From Bacteroidales bacterium UBA3844 (lineage in GTDB: Bacteria; Bacteroidota; Bacteroidia; Bacteroidales; Paludibacteraceae), in contig DGHQ01000058.1 of assembly GCA_002392915.1 (NCBI GenBank), positions 1 through 64,000 on the forward strand: a stretch of DNA of 64,000 nt, in the 5' to 3' direction. The translations under genes were made by a program, and so were the position numbers. The stretch's first letter is position 1. Each line of letters begins with the position of its first letter. This document shows positions 35,122 to 44,679 of this stretch, piece by piece. A model generated the notes under the pieces. The model searched no databases, was not told the DNA's origin, and worked only from the letters and a program-made list of their open reading frames with translations.

Positions 35122-36609
35122 TTAGAACTCAACAACAAATGCCACACGACGGTTCTCAGCACGACCCTTAGCAGTCTTGTTGTCAGCTACTGGCTGAGTA
35201 TCACCATAACCTGCAGATGCCAAACGAGACTCCTCAACGCCCTTGCTGATTAGATAGTCTCTTACAGAAGCAGCACGCTCTTTAGAAAGCTGCATGTTCT
35301 TATCTGGCTTACCTACATTATCTGTGTGACCACCAATATTCAACTTATATGCTGGATTCTCCTGCATTACCTTTACTACGTCGTCAAGGATTGCGAATGA
35401 AGCCTTGCCCTTGATCTTAGCCTTACCTGTCTCAAACTGGATTCCGTTAAGAGCCTTCTTGAACAACTGCTTAACCTCAGCCTTGATCTCAGGACATCCC
35501 TTATTCTCCTTGATACCAGGAGTCTCTGGACACTTATCCTCATAATCAAAGACACCGTCACCGTCCTTATCTGTTGGACAACCGTTCTCATCTACATAAC
35601 CCTTAGCTGCAACTGGAGTACCAGGACACTTGTCTAGGTAGTCAGCAACACCGTCGCCATCACTATCCTTTGGACATCCATTCTCGTCTACCTCAGCCTC
35701 CTTAGGAGTGTCAGCACACTTGTCAAGGTAGTCAGCTACACCATCACCATCTGTATCAATTGGACATCCTAGAGTATCAACCTGGACACCAGATGGAGTG
35801 CTAGGGCACTTGTCTAGATAATCAGGTACTCCATCCTTATCCTCATCAAGTGGACAACCATTAGCGTCTACAGCTACACCAAGAGGAGTGTTTGGACACT
35901 TGTCAAGCTTATCCTCTACTCCATCCTTGTCTGAATCCTTAGGAGATCCAAATGCGAACTTCACACCTAAGCTATGCATCAACTGCTGATCCTTAGCACT
36001 ACCACACTCGTACTGATCCTTATCATCACCTAGAGTGTAACCATAACGAGCTGTATATGCCAATGCCCAACGCTCATTGATTTTGAAGTCACATCCAACA
36101 CCAGCTACAATAACGGGATCTCCACCTTCTGCTCCAATGTACTTTTTTGAATCCTTTTCCATCAAGTAACGGTAACCTGCACCAGCGAAAATATATGGGC
36201 TGAAACGGCAAGAATCCTTAGTGACAAACTTGAATGCAGCTGTCAAATCTCCATAGATCTCTGTCAACTTCATCTCAGGATTGTTACTTGAGTTTGTGCC
36301 AAGGACAAGAGAACTCTTATTATTCTCATTATCAAACTCAATACCCTCTTTCTTTGCTCCCAACAAACCGTAAGAACCGAAGAATGCAACATCCCAACGC
36401 TTGTTCAAGAAACGATTAACTGAGATAGCTCCATGTCCGTAGAAACTATAGTTATCCTTAAGGATACCCATCATGTTGCTTGCAAGTTCTCCTTCATACT
36501 CTGTCAAACCTCCGTAAACTCCAATAGCCCACTGGTTAGACTCTGTCTGAGCTGTGACAGCAGATATTCCTGCAACCGCTGCACACGCTAAAGTTACAAT
36601 CTTTTTCAT
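35122..36609 (-). CDS. OmpA family protein with thrombospondin type-3 repeats
   Basis: A 495-residue outer-membrane protein. A signal peptide ends at TAQ (residue 21). An eight-strand barrel follows (about 25-215). Five calcium-binding TSP3 repeats (about 218-365) have the form DxDxDGVxDxxDKCPxTP. A C-terminal OmpA peptidoglycan-binding domain (about 385-495) has NIGGHTDNVGKPDKN, LSKERAASVRDYL and GRAENRRVAFVVEF. It ties the outer membrane to the cell wall, and members of this group are among the most abundant Bacteroidota surface proteins. Strong expression fits the exact -7 box upstream and the clean terminator. Confidence 0.95.
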   Translation of the reverse strand: MKKIVTLACAAVAGISAVTAQTESNQWAIGVYGGLTEYEGELASNMMGILKDNYSFYGHGAISVNRFLNKRWDVAFFGSYGLLGAKKEGIEFDNENNKSSLVLGTNSSNNPEMKLTEIYGDLTAAFKFVTKDSCRFSPYIFAGAGYRYLMEKDSKKYIGAEGGDPVIVAGVGCDFKINERWALAYTARYGYTLGDDKDQYECGSAKDQQLMHSLGVKFAFGSPKDSDKDGVEDKLDKCPNTPLGVAVDANGCPLDEDKDGVPDYLDKCPSTPSGVQVDTLGCPIDTDGDGVADYLDKCADTPKEAEVDENGCPKDSDGDGVADYLDKCPGTPVAAKGYVDENGCPTDKDGDGVFDYEDKCPETPGIKENKGCPEIKAEVKQLFKKALNGIQFETGKAKIKGKASFAILDDVVKVMQENPAYKLNIGGHTDNVGKPDKNMQLSKERAASVRDYLISKGVEESRLASAGYGDTQPVADNKTAKGRAENRRVAFVVEF

Positions 36610-36985
36610 CTTTTCCGTGTAGAATGAAATTTATACATTTTTTTCTCTGCCACAAATTTATAATTTTTTTAGAGTAAACTATCAAATTATAACATTTTTT
36701 TACATTTATAGTGGTATTCTGCCTAATTTCAACAAAATCAATATGGCATTTTATAACATCTATACAATAAAATAATCCACTTTTTCGTTCTGAATTACAT
36801 ACAGGCTTAAATATATACTCTGCACATTTCATTCGAAATGTCATACATATTTAAATAAACGACCTGTCCATTCCTTAAAATTTGTTAATTTTTATTTTTC
36901 ACAGCATTATTTTGAAAACTCATTTTGTTTTTTGAGTTTTTTGGTGTAAATTTGCAGAGTCTTAAACAAAGTAATATTTGTAAAA
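36610..36985. other. Divergent intergenic region between ompA-like gene and tetR-efflux operon
   Basis: 376 bases, AT-rich, holding an exact -7 box for the OmpA gene (minus strand TAAATTTG at 36653-36660) and the efflux operon promoter at 36924-36954. The middle (36700-36900) codes for nothing I can support. The TetR operator would be expected near 36930-36985, but no clear palindrome stands out. Confidence 0.5.
36924..36954 (+). promoter_or_regulatory. Promoter of the tetR-efflux operon
   Basis: TTTG at 36924-36927, a 19-nt spacer and TAAATTTG at 36947-36954 match the Bacteroides consensus exactly, 31 bases before the tetR start codon. Confidence 0.75.
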
Positions 36986-37618
36986 ATGAGTTTGATAGAT
37001 TCGATAATTGACACATCTACAAAATTATTTAAGAACCAAGGCATAAAAGATGTCAAAATGGATGATATTTCATCTGCTTTAGGCATCTCAAAACGTACTC
37101 TTTACGAGACGATACAAAGCCGCGACGAGCTTATAAAGCTATGTTGCAAGAACTATGCCATGCAACTGAAAATAAAATTTGAGTCTGTGTTAAATAAAGA
37201 ATATTGTTCAACATTTGAGCGAATACTAACATTAAACGAACTTTACATCAGACATATACACGACACTCACAAATCCTTTCTAGAAGAGGTAAAAAAGAAT
37301 GCACAATGCGACCCTAAGAAAAAAGACTTCAATGAGCTTCAATTTGAGTATTTCGAACGTCTGTTGAAAGAAGGTCAAGAGTCAAGAGACGGGAAATTAC
37401 CAGAAATCGACCCAAGTTTGAGACCCGAAATATTATCAAGGTTGTTGGTTTCTCAATTAAAAGCCGTCGTTCAAGACCCGATGTTCGACTATACAAGGAT
37501 GTCGTATTTTGATGTATATTCCACTTTATGGAGAATATTCATGCGAGGAATAGCGACTGAGCATGGACAAAAAGTCATTGAGGAGTGGATTGCCAACAAT
37601 CATAAAATGACCTTATAA
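36986..37618 (+). CDS. TetR/AcrR family transcriptional regulator
   Basis: A 210-residue protein. The N-terminal helix-turn-helix is clear (TKLFKNQGIKDVKMDDISSA then LGISKRTLYETIQSRDELI, residues about 12-52). The C-terminal ligand domain is helical and not diagnostic. As the first gene of a TolC-adaptor-RND operon (42-base gap to the tolC-like gene), it most likely represses that operon and itself, releasing it when a toxic compound binds. That role follows from gene order. Confidence 0.93.
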   Translation: MSLIDSIIDTSTKLFKNQGIKDVKMDDISSALGISKRTLYETIQSRDELIKLCCKNYAMQLKIKFESVLNKEYCSTFERILTLNELYIRHIHDTHKSFLEEVKKNAQCDPKKKDFNELQFEYFERLLKEGQESRDGKLPEIDPSLRPEILSRLLVSQLKAVVQDPMFDYTRMSYFDVYSTLWRIFMRGIATEHGQKVIEEWIANNHKMTL

Positions 37619-37660
37619 TTGATGATTAGATTTTCAATAGAATATAAAGAGTATTAATAT

Positions 37661-38998
37661 ATGAAACGAATTACACTTTCAGCCGCAACATTAGTTGCTC
37701 TGCTCAGTGGCACACCAGAGATAGTGGCACAAAGCACAGAAAGCACACAACAGACTTCCACAGTCACACAACAAAACGACAAGAAGATGAGTTTGTCGCT
37801 CCAAGATGCCATCAGCTATGCTCTTGAGCACAACCGTCAGTTGAGAAACGCTTCTCTTGAGGTACAGAAAGCCGAAATGCAGCGTTGGCAGACTATAGCA
37901 CAGATGCTACCTCAAATTGACGGAAATTTCCAATACACTAATATGTTTAATCAGGAAATGGACCTTATGGGGCAGAAAATGAAAATGAATCCTTACGGTC
38001 AGATGACATTCCAAGCTTCCGCTGGAGTATCAGTCCAAGGTATCATTGGAGCTCAGATGCAACGTATGGCTAAAGAAATGCAGGAAATAAACGTGCAAAA
38101 AAGCCAACAAGAAACAAAATATCAAGTTGAGTCTACATATACAACAATTCTTGCCCTTGAACAAACGGTTCGTCTGCTTGAAACAAATGTAGAAAACCTA
38201 GAGAAATTGAAATCAATGACTGAAAATGCAGTCAAAGCGGGCGTTGCTGAAAAAAATGACGCTGATCAGATTTCAGTTCAAGTCGCTTCTATAAAAAGCT
38301 CCGTAAATTCGACAAAACGTTCAATTGAAGCGCTGTACAATGCATTGATTCTCAACATCGGAGCAGACAGTGATGCAGAAATAGCTCTAACTCAAAATTT
38401 TGAAGATTTAGTAAACGACGGTACTATTCTTGAACTTACTAATTCAAATCTTGATCTAAATCAGAATCTTGATTACCAGATGCTAACAAAGAGTTCAGAG
38501 ATAACAGACAAACAAAAACAGATGGCAGTCGCAGCATTCTTCCCTACTGTAGGCGTTGCTCTTCAGAACACACACAAGCACTACTTTACTGATGGAATGA
38601 ACTTTGACATGACACCTACAAACACATTCGTCGCAACTCTAAGTGTTCCCATCTTCTCTTCTGGAAAAAGAACTTGTGCTGTGAAAGAGGCAAAAATCGC
38701 ACAGATTGAACAAGCCAACACCGTAGAAGATACAGAAATTGGTTTGAAGATTCAGGAGAAGCAATTGAAATACAACCTGACTTCCGCATATGAGAACTAT
38801 ACTGTGCAGAAAGAGAACATCAAAGTCATGTCTTCTGTATTCAACAGCTATGGTGAGAAATTCAAATACGGACGTGCTTCTAGTATGGATGTCACAAACT
38901 CAAGCATGAACCTTACAACTGCACAGACAAACTATGTCAACTCTGTGCTTGAAATGGTAAACGCAAACATCGAGCTTAAGAAGCTCCTAAACAAGTAA
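37661..38998 (+). CDS. TolC family outer membrane efflux channel
   Basis: A 445-residue protein. A signal peptide ends near VAQ (residue 24), followed by a Gln/Thr/Ser-rich stretch. The two repeats of long alpha-hairpins typical of TolC begin with LSLQDAISYALEHNRQLRNA and a second VAAFFPTVGVALQN region, with coiled-coil helices near residues 145-230 and 340-400. It gives the outer-membrane duct of the tripartite pump encoded with the next two genes (gaps of 20 and 19 bases). Confidence 0.94.
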   Translation: MKRITLSAATLVALLSGTPEIVAQSTESTQQTSTVTQQNDKKMSLSLQDAISYALEHNRQLRNASLEVQKAEMQRWQTIAQMLPQIDGNFQYTNMFNQEMDLMGQKMKMNPYGQMTFQASAGVSVQGIIGAQMQRMAKEMQEINVQKSQQETKYQVESTYTTILALEQTVRLLETNVENLEKLKSMTENAVKAGVAEKNDADQISVQVASIKSSVNSTKRSIEALYNALILNIGADSDAEIALTQNFEDLVNDGTILELTNSNLDLNQNLDYQMLTKSSEITDKQKQMAVAAFFPTVGVALQNTHKHYFTDGMNFDMTPTNTFVATLSVPIFSSGKRTCAVKEAKIAQIEQANTVEDTEIGLKIQEKQLKYNLTSAYENYTVQKENIKVMSSVFNSYGEKFKYGRASSMDVTNSSMNLTTAQTNYVNSVLEMVNANIELKKLLNK

Positions 38999-39018
38999 AA
39001 ACAATAAAGATATAAAAT

Positions 39019-40062
39019 ATGTACAGAAAATCACTCATTTTCTTAGCAGCCGGTATGATCGCACTTTCTTCATGCGGCAAAAAAGACAACAACAAAGCAG
39101 CAGGAGAATCAGCTGCAGTTGTCGACTCTGTAGAGGCACAGCTTGTGCGTACAGGATTGGTGGAAAAACGTAAAATCGAACGAAAACTGCAATGTACTGC
39201 TGTCCTTGACGGTTGGGAAACAGTGGCTGTATCGCCTTCTGTGACTGGCATCATCGAAAAGATAAACAAAGAAATCGGCGACAGAGTAAGCGCTGGTGAA
39301 GTTGTGGTTTGTATGGATCAGACTCAGCTAAACCAAGCCAAACTTGCTTATGCCAACGTCTCAACAGAGATGCAGCGTATGGAGGCTCTTCTTGCTGGCG
39401 GTAACACGACTCAGCAACAGTACGACGCTCTTAAGCTTCAGCTGGATCAGGCAAAACAGAATCTTGATTTCCTTCAGAAGAACACTTACTTCAAGGCTGA
39501 ATGCACAGGTGTGATCGCAGAGAAGAACTACGAGAGCGGCGAACTTTACAACGGTGCTCGTCCTATCTATACAATCAAGCAAGTGAATGTACTTAAAGCT
39601 TTGGTTAGCATCCCTGAGTCGTACATTCCCGCAATCAAGAAAGGACAGAAGATGAACTTCACATCAGACATCTATCCAGAAAAGGAGTTCTCAGGAATTA
39701 TCGATGTCGTATATCCGACTGTTGACGCTTCGACTCACACATTCCAGGTAAAGGTTAAGATTCCTAACGGATCTAACACTCTTCGTCCAGGTATGTACGT
39801 AAAGACAGTGCTTGGCGTAGGAAAAGCAGAGACAATGCTTGTGCCATACATGTCTGTTCTAAAACTTGTAGGTTCAAACAACCGCTACATGTTTACTGTT
39901 CAGCCAGACGGAAAGGCAAAGAGAGTAGACGTTACTCTTGGCGACAGATTCGACGACATGGTTGAGATCATCTCAGACGAAATTAAGCCAGGAGACATCA
40001 TCGTCACTTCAGGTCAGGCTCGTTTGGTAGACGGTTGTGACATTAAAATCATTAACGATTAA
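39019..40062 (+). CDS. RND efflux periplasmic adaptor lipoprotein (membrane fusion protein)
   Basis: A 347-residue protein. The signal ends in a lipobox (IALSSC, C19), so it is lipid-anchored. It shows the usual order of split lipoyl domain (VSPSVTGIIEKINKEIGDRV and AECTGVIAEKNYESGE), a short coiled-coil hairpin (QLNQAKLAYANVSTEMQRMEA in part, to about residue 155), a beta-barrel (VLKALVSIPESYI, FSGIIDVVYPTVDASTHTFQV) and a membrane-proximal domain (RVDVTLGDRFDDMVEI). It bridges the RND pump and the TolC channel. Confidence 0.95.
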   Translation: MYRKSLIFLAAGMIALSSCGKKDNNKAAGESAAVVDSVEAQLVRTGLVEKRKIERKLQCTAVLDGWETVAVSPSVTGIIEKINKEIGDRVSAGEVVVCMDQTQLNQAKLAYANVSTEMQRMEALLAGGNTTQQQYDALKLQLDQAKQNLDFLQKNTYFKAECTGVIAEKNYESGELYNGARPIYTIKQVNVLKALVSIPESYIPAIKKGQKMNFTSDIYPEKEFSGIIDVVYPTVDASTHTFQVKVKIPNGSNTLRPGMYVKTVLGVGKAETMLVPYMSVLKLVGSNNRYMFTVQPDGKAKRVDVTLGDRFDDMVEIISDEIKPGDIIVTSGQARLVDGCDIKIIND

Positions 40063-40081
40063 TTAAGCCAGTAATCAAGCT

Positions 40082-43000
40082 ATGAGTATATTCAAAACGG
40101 CAATTGACAAGCCGATAACAACATCGCTCATCTTCATTGCGGTGATGGTGTTAGGTATATTCTCTTTTAAGAAACTGCCTATCGACCAGTTCCCAGAGAT
40201 GGAGCCACCATATGTCTGCGTCATGACCACATACGCTGGAGCAAATGCCAGTGAGGTAGAGACTAACGTGACGAAGATAATGGAAAACACACTCAACTCA
40301 GTGGATGGACTTAAGACGTTGACTTCCACAAGTAAAGACAACATTTCCCTTGTTGCCATGGAGTTTGAGTGGGGATCTTCACTTGACGAAGCTGTTGCTG
40401 ACATCCGATCATTCGTGGACATGGTGAAAGACAACCTGCCTGACGGAGCCAGCACACCTCTTGTGATCAAGTTCTCTACAAGTTCGATGCCTATCATCCA
40501 GTACATCGTACAAGCGAAAGAGTCATATCCAGGACTTGAAAAAATTCTTAATGACATCGTGGTTCCCCAGCTTAACCATGTCGACCAGATTGGTAACATC
40601 TCATTAAGTGGTGAGCCTGAGCGTCGCGTCTACGTGGATATTGATCAGAACAAACTTGATGCTTACGCAATCTCTTTGGAGCAAGTCGGACAAGCAGTAG
40701 CAAGCAACAACCTTAACCTATCAAGTGGTACTATCAAGATGAACAAAGAGCAGTACGAGCTTGAGGTTAGAAGTGAGTACACAGAAAGTTCGGAGATTGA
40801 GAATATTGTAGTCACAACGACAGCTGACGGCAAAAGCATCTACATCCGAGACATCGCCACTGTGAAGGATACGATCAAAGACCTTTGCTTGGAGGAGAAG
40901 ATCAACGGACAGGATGGTGTTCGTCTGATTGTGACAAAACAGACAGGAGGAAACACCGTACAGATTTGTACAGACATCAAGAAGGAGATTGAAAAAATCA
41001 AAAAGACACTGCCAAAAGATGTCCAGTTCAACCTTCTTTACGACTCTTCAAGAGATATCGTCAATGCTATCAACTCACTTGAGGAATCTATCATGTATGC
41101 GTTGGCATTTGTGGTTCTTGTGGTATTGTTCTTCCTTGGAAAATGGAGAGCGGCCCTTATTATCGGTATCACCATTCCAATCTCTCTGCTTGTGGCATTC
41201 ATCTATCTGCTGGGTGCAAGCAGTTCGATCAACATCATTTCACTATGTTCGTTGACAATTGCAGTCGGAATGGTTGTGGACGACGCCATAGTGGTGCTTG
41301 AAAACATTTCTACCCATATCCAACGAGGCAGTTCTCCACGTGAGGCTTCTATTTATGCCACAAATGAGGTTTGGGTATCCGTTATCGCCACTACTCTCGT
41401 AATCTGTGCTGTGTTCGTGCCTCTAACTATGGTAACAGGTATCGCTGGTATCTTGTTTAAGGAACTCGGTTGGATTGTGACTATCTGTTGTTGTACGTCT
41501 ACTGCCGTCGCCATCTCACTGACTCCAATGCTATGTTCAAAACTATTAAAGAACAAGCCTGTACACATTGAGAACGGAAAACTTATCGAAGAGGAAGTAA
41601 AAGAGGGTTGGTATCAAAACACAGTGGTAAAGGCTCTCGACAAAATCGACGCATTCTATGCAAACGTACTTCGCTGGTGTTTGACTCACAAGAAAGTCAC
41701 AATGCTTGGAGCTGTAGCATTCTTCTGTCTATCACTCGTTCCAATTCTAACTGGAATGATCGGTACAAACTTTATCTCAAACCAGGATAACGGACGTATC
41801 GTCGTTGACGTAGAGCTTCAGCAAGGAAACAGAGTTGAAGAGACAGCCAAGATCGCACGTAAAATCGAAGCTCAGTTTGAAGCCGCATTCCCAGAAGAGA
41901 TCAGACTTATCTCTACGACATGTGGATCAAATGATGAAGCAGGTATCGGTGCGTTGTTCTCATCTACGACGAACAATAAGATCCAGATGCGTGTGATCTG
42001 TACACGTAAGGCAGAACGTTCTGTGACTATCGACGAGATTGCCGAGAAGCTTCGTCAGATTCTTAGCACATATCCAGAAATCATCACATATAAGGCAGAA
42101 AACCAAGGTGGTTTCGGTGGACAAGGCGGACAAACAGTCGACATCGAGGTGTTCGGATACGAGTTCGACATGACAAGCAAATACGCTTACGACTTGAAGA
42201 GCCAGATCGAAAAGAACGTTCCTAGTGCCCGCGACATAGATATCAGCCGTGAGAAAGACCGTCCTGAATTAAAAGTTATCGTAGACAAAGAGAAGGCTTC
42301 TAAGCTAGGTCTTACGTCAGCGACAATTTCTACTTACGTACACAACCGAGTAAACGGTATGAACGCAGGACTTCTAAAAGAAGACGGAGATGAGTACTAT
42401 ATTCTTGTACGTTTGAAAGAGGAGAACCGTAATTCACTATCTTTGATCAACGACCTTTCTATCCCAACCACGATGGGTAGAGTTAAACTTAGTGAGATTG
42501 CCAAAGTGGAAGAGTACTGGGCTCCACCTGAAATTGAGCGTAAGAGCCGTCAGCGTATGTTGACTATGAAAGTGACTCCATACAACACATCTCTTGGAGA
42601 GCTTGCTGTCGAGGTCCAGAAAATAATCGACAAGTCAGAAATTCCAGTAGGATGTACAGTGATGTTGTCCGGAGCATACGAAGACCAGCAGGAGTCGTTC
42701 GCAGACATGGGAATGCTTTTGGCACTGATTATATTCCTTGTGTACGTGGTTATGGCATCGCAGTTTGAGTCATTGGCAAAACCATTCATGATTATGATGG
42801 CCGTTCCGTTTGCGATTTCAGGTACGATTATCGCATTGCTGGTGACAAACACATATTTGGATATGATCGGTGTGCTTGGAGTAATCATGTTGGTGGGTAT
42901 CGTAGTAAAGAACGGTATTGTGCTGGTAGACTACATCGACTTGATGCGAGACCGTGGATACGAGCTTAACGAGGCTATAGCATTGTCTGGCCAGAGCCGT

Positions 43001-43348
43001 CTTCGTCCGGTGCTTATGACAGCCGCTACCACAGTATTGGGTATGATTCCAATGACCTTGAGTAGAGCTGAAGGATCAGAGATGTGGGTATCAATGGGTA
43101 TCGTCGTGATCGGTGGTCTTTGCGTGTCGACGCTGGTAACACTAATCATCGTGCCTGTACTATATGGTATCATGAGCCGTCACGGAGAGCGTGACCTCCA
43201 GAAAGAAGTACGCGGACAGTTCATCTTCATGGACATCGACGTCAACAAAGATGAGATCGCCGGACCAAACACAAAACCAGTAAAAGGTTCTGTCAGAAGA
43301 GGTGAAGGTGGATTCTCGGATGAGGACGAGCCAGTTCGTATAGGTTAA
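40082..43348 (+). CDS. RND multidrug efflux permease (HAE1/AcrB type)
   Basis: A 1088-residue proton-driven inner-membrane pump. It has twelve membrane helices in two repeats, each with a large periplasmic loop. TM4 holds the proton-relay acid pair in VGMVVDDAIVVLENI (about residue 405), and the equivalent of AcrB Lys940 lies in VGIVVKNGIVLVDYID (about 940). The first helix (ITTSLIFIAVMVLGIFSF), LPIDQFPEMEPPYV and GxxANEVE-like GANASEVETNV are HAE1 signatures; the metal-specific CzcA/CusA Met ladder is not seen. A charged C-terminal tail (about 45 residues) follows the last helix. Substrates are probably hydrophobic or amphiphilic drugs. Confidence 0.95.
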   Translation: MSIFKTAIDKPITTSLIFIAVMVLGIFSFKKLPIDQFPEMEPPYVCVMTTYAGANASEVETNVTKIMENTLNSVDGLKTLTSTSKDNISLVAMEFEWGSSLDEAVADIRSFVDMVKDNLPDGASTPLVIKFSTSSMPIIQYIVQAKESYPGLEKILNDIVVPQLNHVDQIGNISLSGEPERRVYVDIDQNKLDAYAISLEQVGQAVASNNLNLSSGTIKMNKEQYELEVRSEYTESSEIENIVVTTTADGKSIYIRDIATVKDTIKDLCLEEKINGQDGVRLIVTKQTGGNTVQICTDIKKEIEKIKKTLPKDVQFNLLYDSSRDIVNAINSLEESIMYALAFVVLVVLFFLGKWRAALIIGITIPISLLVAFIYLLGASSSINIISLCSLTIAVGMVVDDAIVVLENISTHIQRGSSPREASIYATNEVWVSVIATTLVICAVFVPLTMVTGIAGILFKELGWIVTICCCTSTAVAISLTPMLCSKLLKNKPVHIENGKLIEEEVKEGWYQNTVVKALDKIDAFYANVLRWCLTHKKVTMLGAVAFFCLSLVPILTGMIGTNFISNQDNGRIVVDVELQQGNRVEETAKIARKIEAQFEAAFPEEIRLISTTCGSNDEAGIGALFSSTTNNKIQMRVICTRKAERSVTIDEIAEKLRQILSTYPEIITYKAENQGGFGGQGGQTVDIEVFGYEFDMTSKYAYDLKSQIEKNVPSARDIDISREKDRPELKVIVDKEKASKLGLTSATISTYVHNRVNGMNAGLLKEDGDEYYILVRLKEENRNSLSLINDLSIPTTMGRVKLSEIAKVEEYWAPPEIERKSRQRMLTMKVTPYNTSLGELAVEVQKIIDKSEIPVGCTVMLSGAYEDQQESFADMGMLLALIIFLVYVVMASQFESLAKPFMIMMAVPFAISGTIIALLVTNTYLDMIGVLGVIMLVGIVVKNGIVLVDYIDLMRDRGYELNEAIALSGQSRLRPVLMTAATTVLGMIPMTLSRAEGSEMWVSMGIVVIGGLCVSTLVTLIIVPVLYGIMSRHGERDLQKEVRGQFIFMDIDVNKDEIAGPNTKPVKGSVRRGEGGFSDEDEPVRIG

Positions 43349-43365
43349 ACGAAAATCGAGAAAAA

Positions 43366-43659
43366 ATGAAATCAGTATTCATAGTATTCAATCAGGCTAA
43401 CACCGAAAAAGTTGAGTATGTATTGGATTCACTCAACATTTACGGATTCACATTGTTTGAGCAAGTACAGGGCCGAGGCACCTACGGCGGAAACCCTCAT
43501 CGAGGCTCACATGTATGGCCTGACATGAACTCAGCCATAATGACAGTGGTGGAAGATGATCGTGTCGACGAATTGCTTACAGTCATCAAGAAAATCGACA
43601 AGAGAAGCGAGGAACTTGGATTGAGAGCATTCGTTTGGAATATCGAGCGTACCATCTAA
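43366..43659 (+). CDS. PII-like (GlnB-superfamily) small protein at the end of the RND operon
   Basis: A 97-residue protein with the ferredoxin-like babba pattern of PII proteins: MKSVFIVFNQANTEKVEYVL strand/helix, VQGRGTYGGNPHRGSH at the place of the T-loop/nucleotide loop, MTVVEDDRVDELLTVIKKI, and a final strand RAFVWNIERTI. It lacks the Tyr-bearing T-loop of true GlnB/GlnK. It lies 17 bases after the RND permease gene and before a terminator, so it is part of the efflux operon. DUF3240 PII-like proteins sit next to metal RND pumps elsewhere; the same logic here is inference. It may sense a ligand and modulate the pump. Confidence 0.75.
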   Translation: MKSVFIVFNQANTEKVEYVLDSLNIYGFTLFEQVQGRGTYGGNPHRGSHVWPDMNSAIMTVVEDDRVDELLTVIKKIDKRSEELGLRAFVWNIERTI

Positions 43660-43671
43660 TATAGATCTATG

Positions 43672-43703
43672 CAGGTGGGCTTCTGCAAAGTCCACCTGTT
43701 TTT
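43672..43703 (+). terminator. Intrinsic terminator of the efflux operon
   Basis: CAGGTGG and CCACCTG form the base of a stem extended by CTT/AAG, followed by T5. It lies 12 bases past the PII-like gene. Confidence 0.88.
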
Positions 43704-43720
43704 CTTAAACTAAGGGGAGT

Positions 43721-44584
43721 ATGAAAAACAGTGAAGATTTAGAAATAGTATTTAAGAAAATAAGTTCAAGCAACCTTCATCTTGTAGAAGACCTTTCGTC
43801 GGAAATTTCAAAGAATATGTACTATCTGTTCATTTGTGATAACGGACGGTTGAAAATCATGATTGAGGGAGTGTCTTTTGAACTTTTAAAAGGTGATGTC
43901 TGCATCTATACCCCAGGCAGAAATGTCTCTATGATAGACTACTCACACGATTTGAGCGGACTGCTTTTAGGTTCATCTAACGACCGTTTGCAACGTACAA
44001 TATATTCTGTATTCAACGTTGAGAAACTTATCTATCTTCGCTCCAACCCCACCCTACACTTGTATCAGGAACAACTGAACACTTTGTCTCAGTTTGTGAA
44101 AAGTGCTATTGAAGTATTCAAGGAGACAAGTCAGTCGGAAACTGATTACTCAAAGAAGTTGAAAGACTCTCTTGTCAATTCCGTATGCTACTATATTCTC
44201 CACCTTTACAGCATCTACAGAAGTGAATCAGAAAATAAAAGCAACTCTTTCAACAGAAGTTCCGACATTTTAAAACGCTTCTTAGTGCTTCTTTTCCACA
44301 ACTACATCAAAGAGAGAAGCGTGGAATTTTATGCATCTCAAATCGGTCTTTCCAAACGTTACTTCTCCACTATGATTAAAAGTGAAAGCGGCAAGACTCC
44401 TAAACAATGGATTGAGCAAGTGGTGATTGAAGAGATCAAACATTATCTGTCAAATCCCAACATGCCAATCAAAGAGATCGCATACCATTTCAACTTTACA
44501 AGCCAAAGCTTCTTCGGCAAATTCTTCAAAGAAAGTGTAGGAATATCCCCTAAGGAATACAGACAGAACTTATTGAAAAAATAG
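43721..44584 (+). CDS. AraC family transcriptional regulator
   Basis: A 287-residue regulator. Residues 1-170 form an N-terminal sensing domain with cupin-like strands (YYLFICDNGRLKIMI, FELLKGDVCIYTPG). The C-terminal double helix-turn-helix is clear (about 190-285): VEFYASQIGLSKRYFSTMIK and IKEIAYHFNFTSQSFFGKFFKESVGISPKEYR. AAGGGGAG lies just before the ATG, one of few good SD-like sequences here. It is separated from the efflux operon by a terminator and converges with the symporter/porin pair. The regulated genes are unknown. Confidence 0.93.
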   Translation: MKNSEDLEIVFKKISSSNLHLVEDLSSEISKNMYYLFICDNGRLKIMIEGVSFELLKGDVCIYTPGRNVSMIDYSHDLSGLLLGSSNDRLQRTIYSVFNVEKLIYLRSNPTLHLYQEQLNTLSQFVKSAIEVFKETSQSETDYSKKLKDSLVNSVCYYILHLYSIYRSESENKSNSFNRSSDILKRFLVLLFHNYIKERSVEFYASQIGLSKRYFSTMIKSESGKTPKQWIEQVVIEEIKHYLSNPNMPIKEIAYHFNFTSQSFFGKFFKESVGISPKEYRQNLLKK

Positions 44585-44623
44585 ACGTGGAATTTCGGTG
44601 AGCTCCGTCTCATAAAAGACATA

Positions 44624-44665
44624 CAAAAAAAGCCTTGACAGCATTAACTGTCAAGGCTTTTTTTC
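44624..44665. terminator. Bidirectional terminator between AraC and symporter genes
   Basis: AGCCTTGACAG and CTGTCAAGGCT form an 11-bp stem with a 6-nt loop, with seven A before and seven T after. It lies between convergent genes. Confidence 0.93.
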
Positions 44666-44679
44666 ACATTAAAATCATA

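Noticed and set aside
36536..36844. 102-codon minus-strand frame upstream of the OmpA gene
   Set aside because: It overlaps the OmpA signal peptide in another frame and covers the OmpA promoter; no family resemblance.
43366..43659. True GlnK for the ammonium transporter
   Set aside because: It lacks the GlnK T-loop sequence and is 12 kb away in the efflux operon, so the name was not given.
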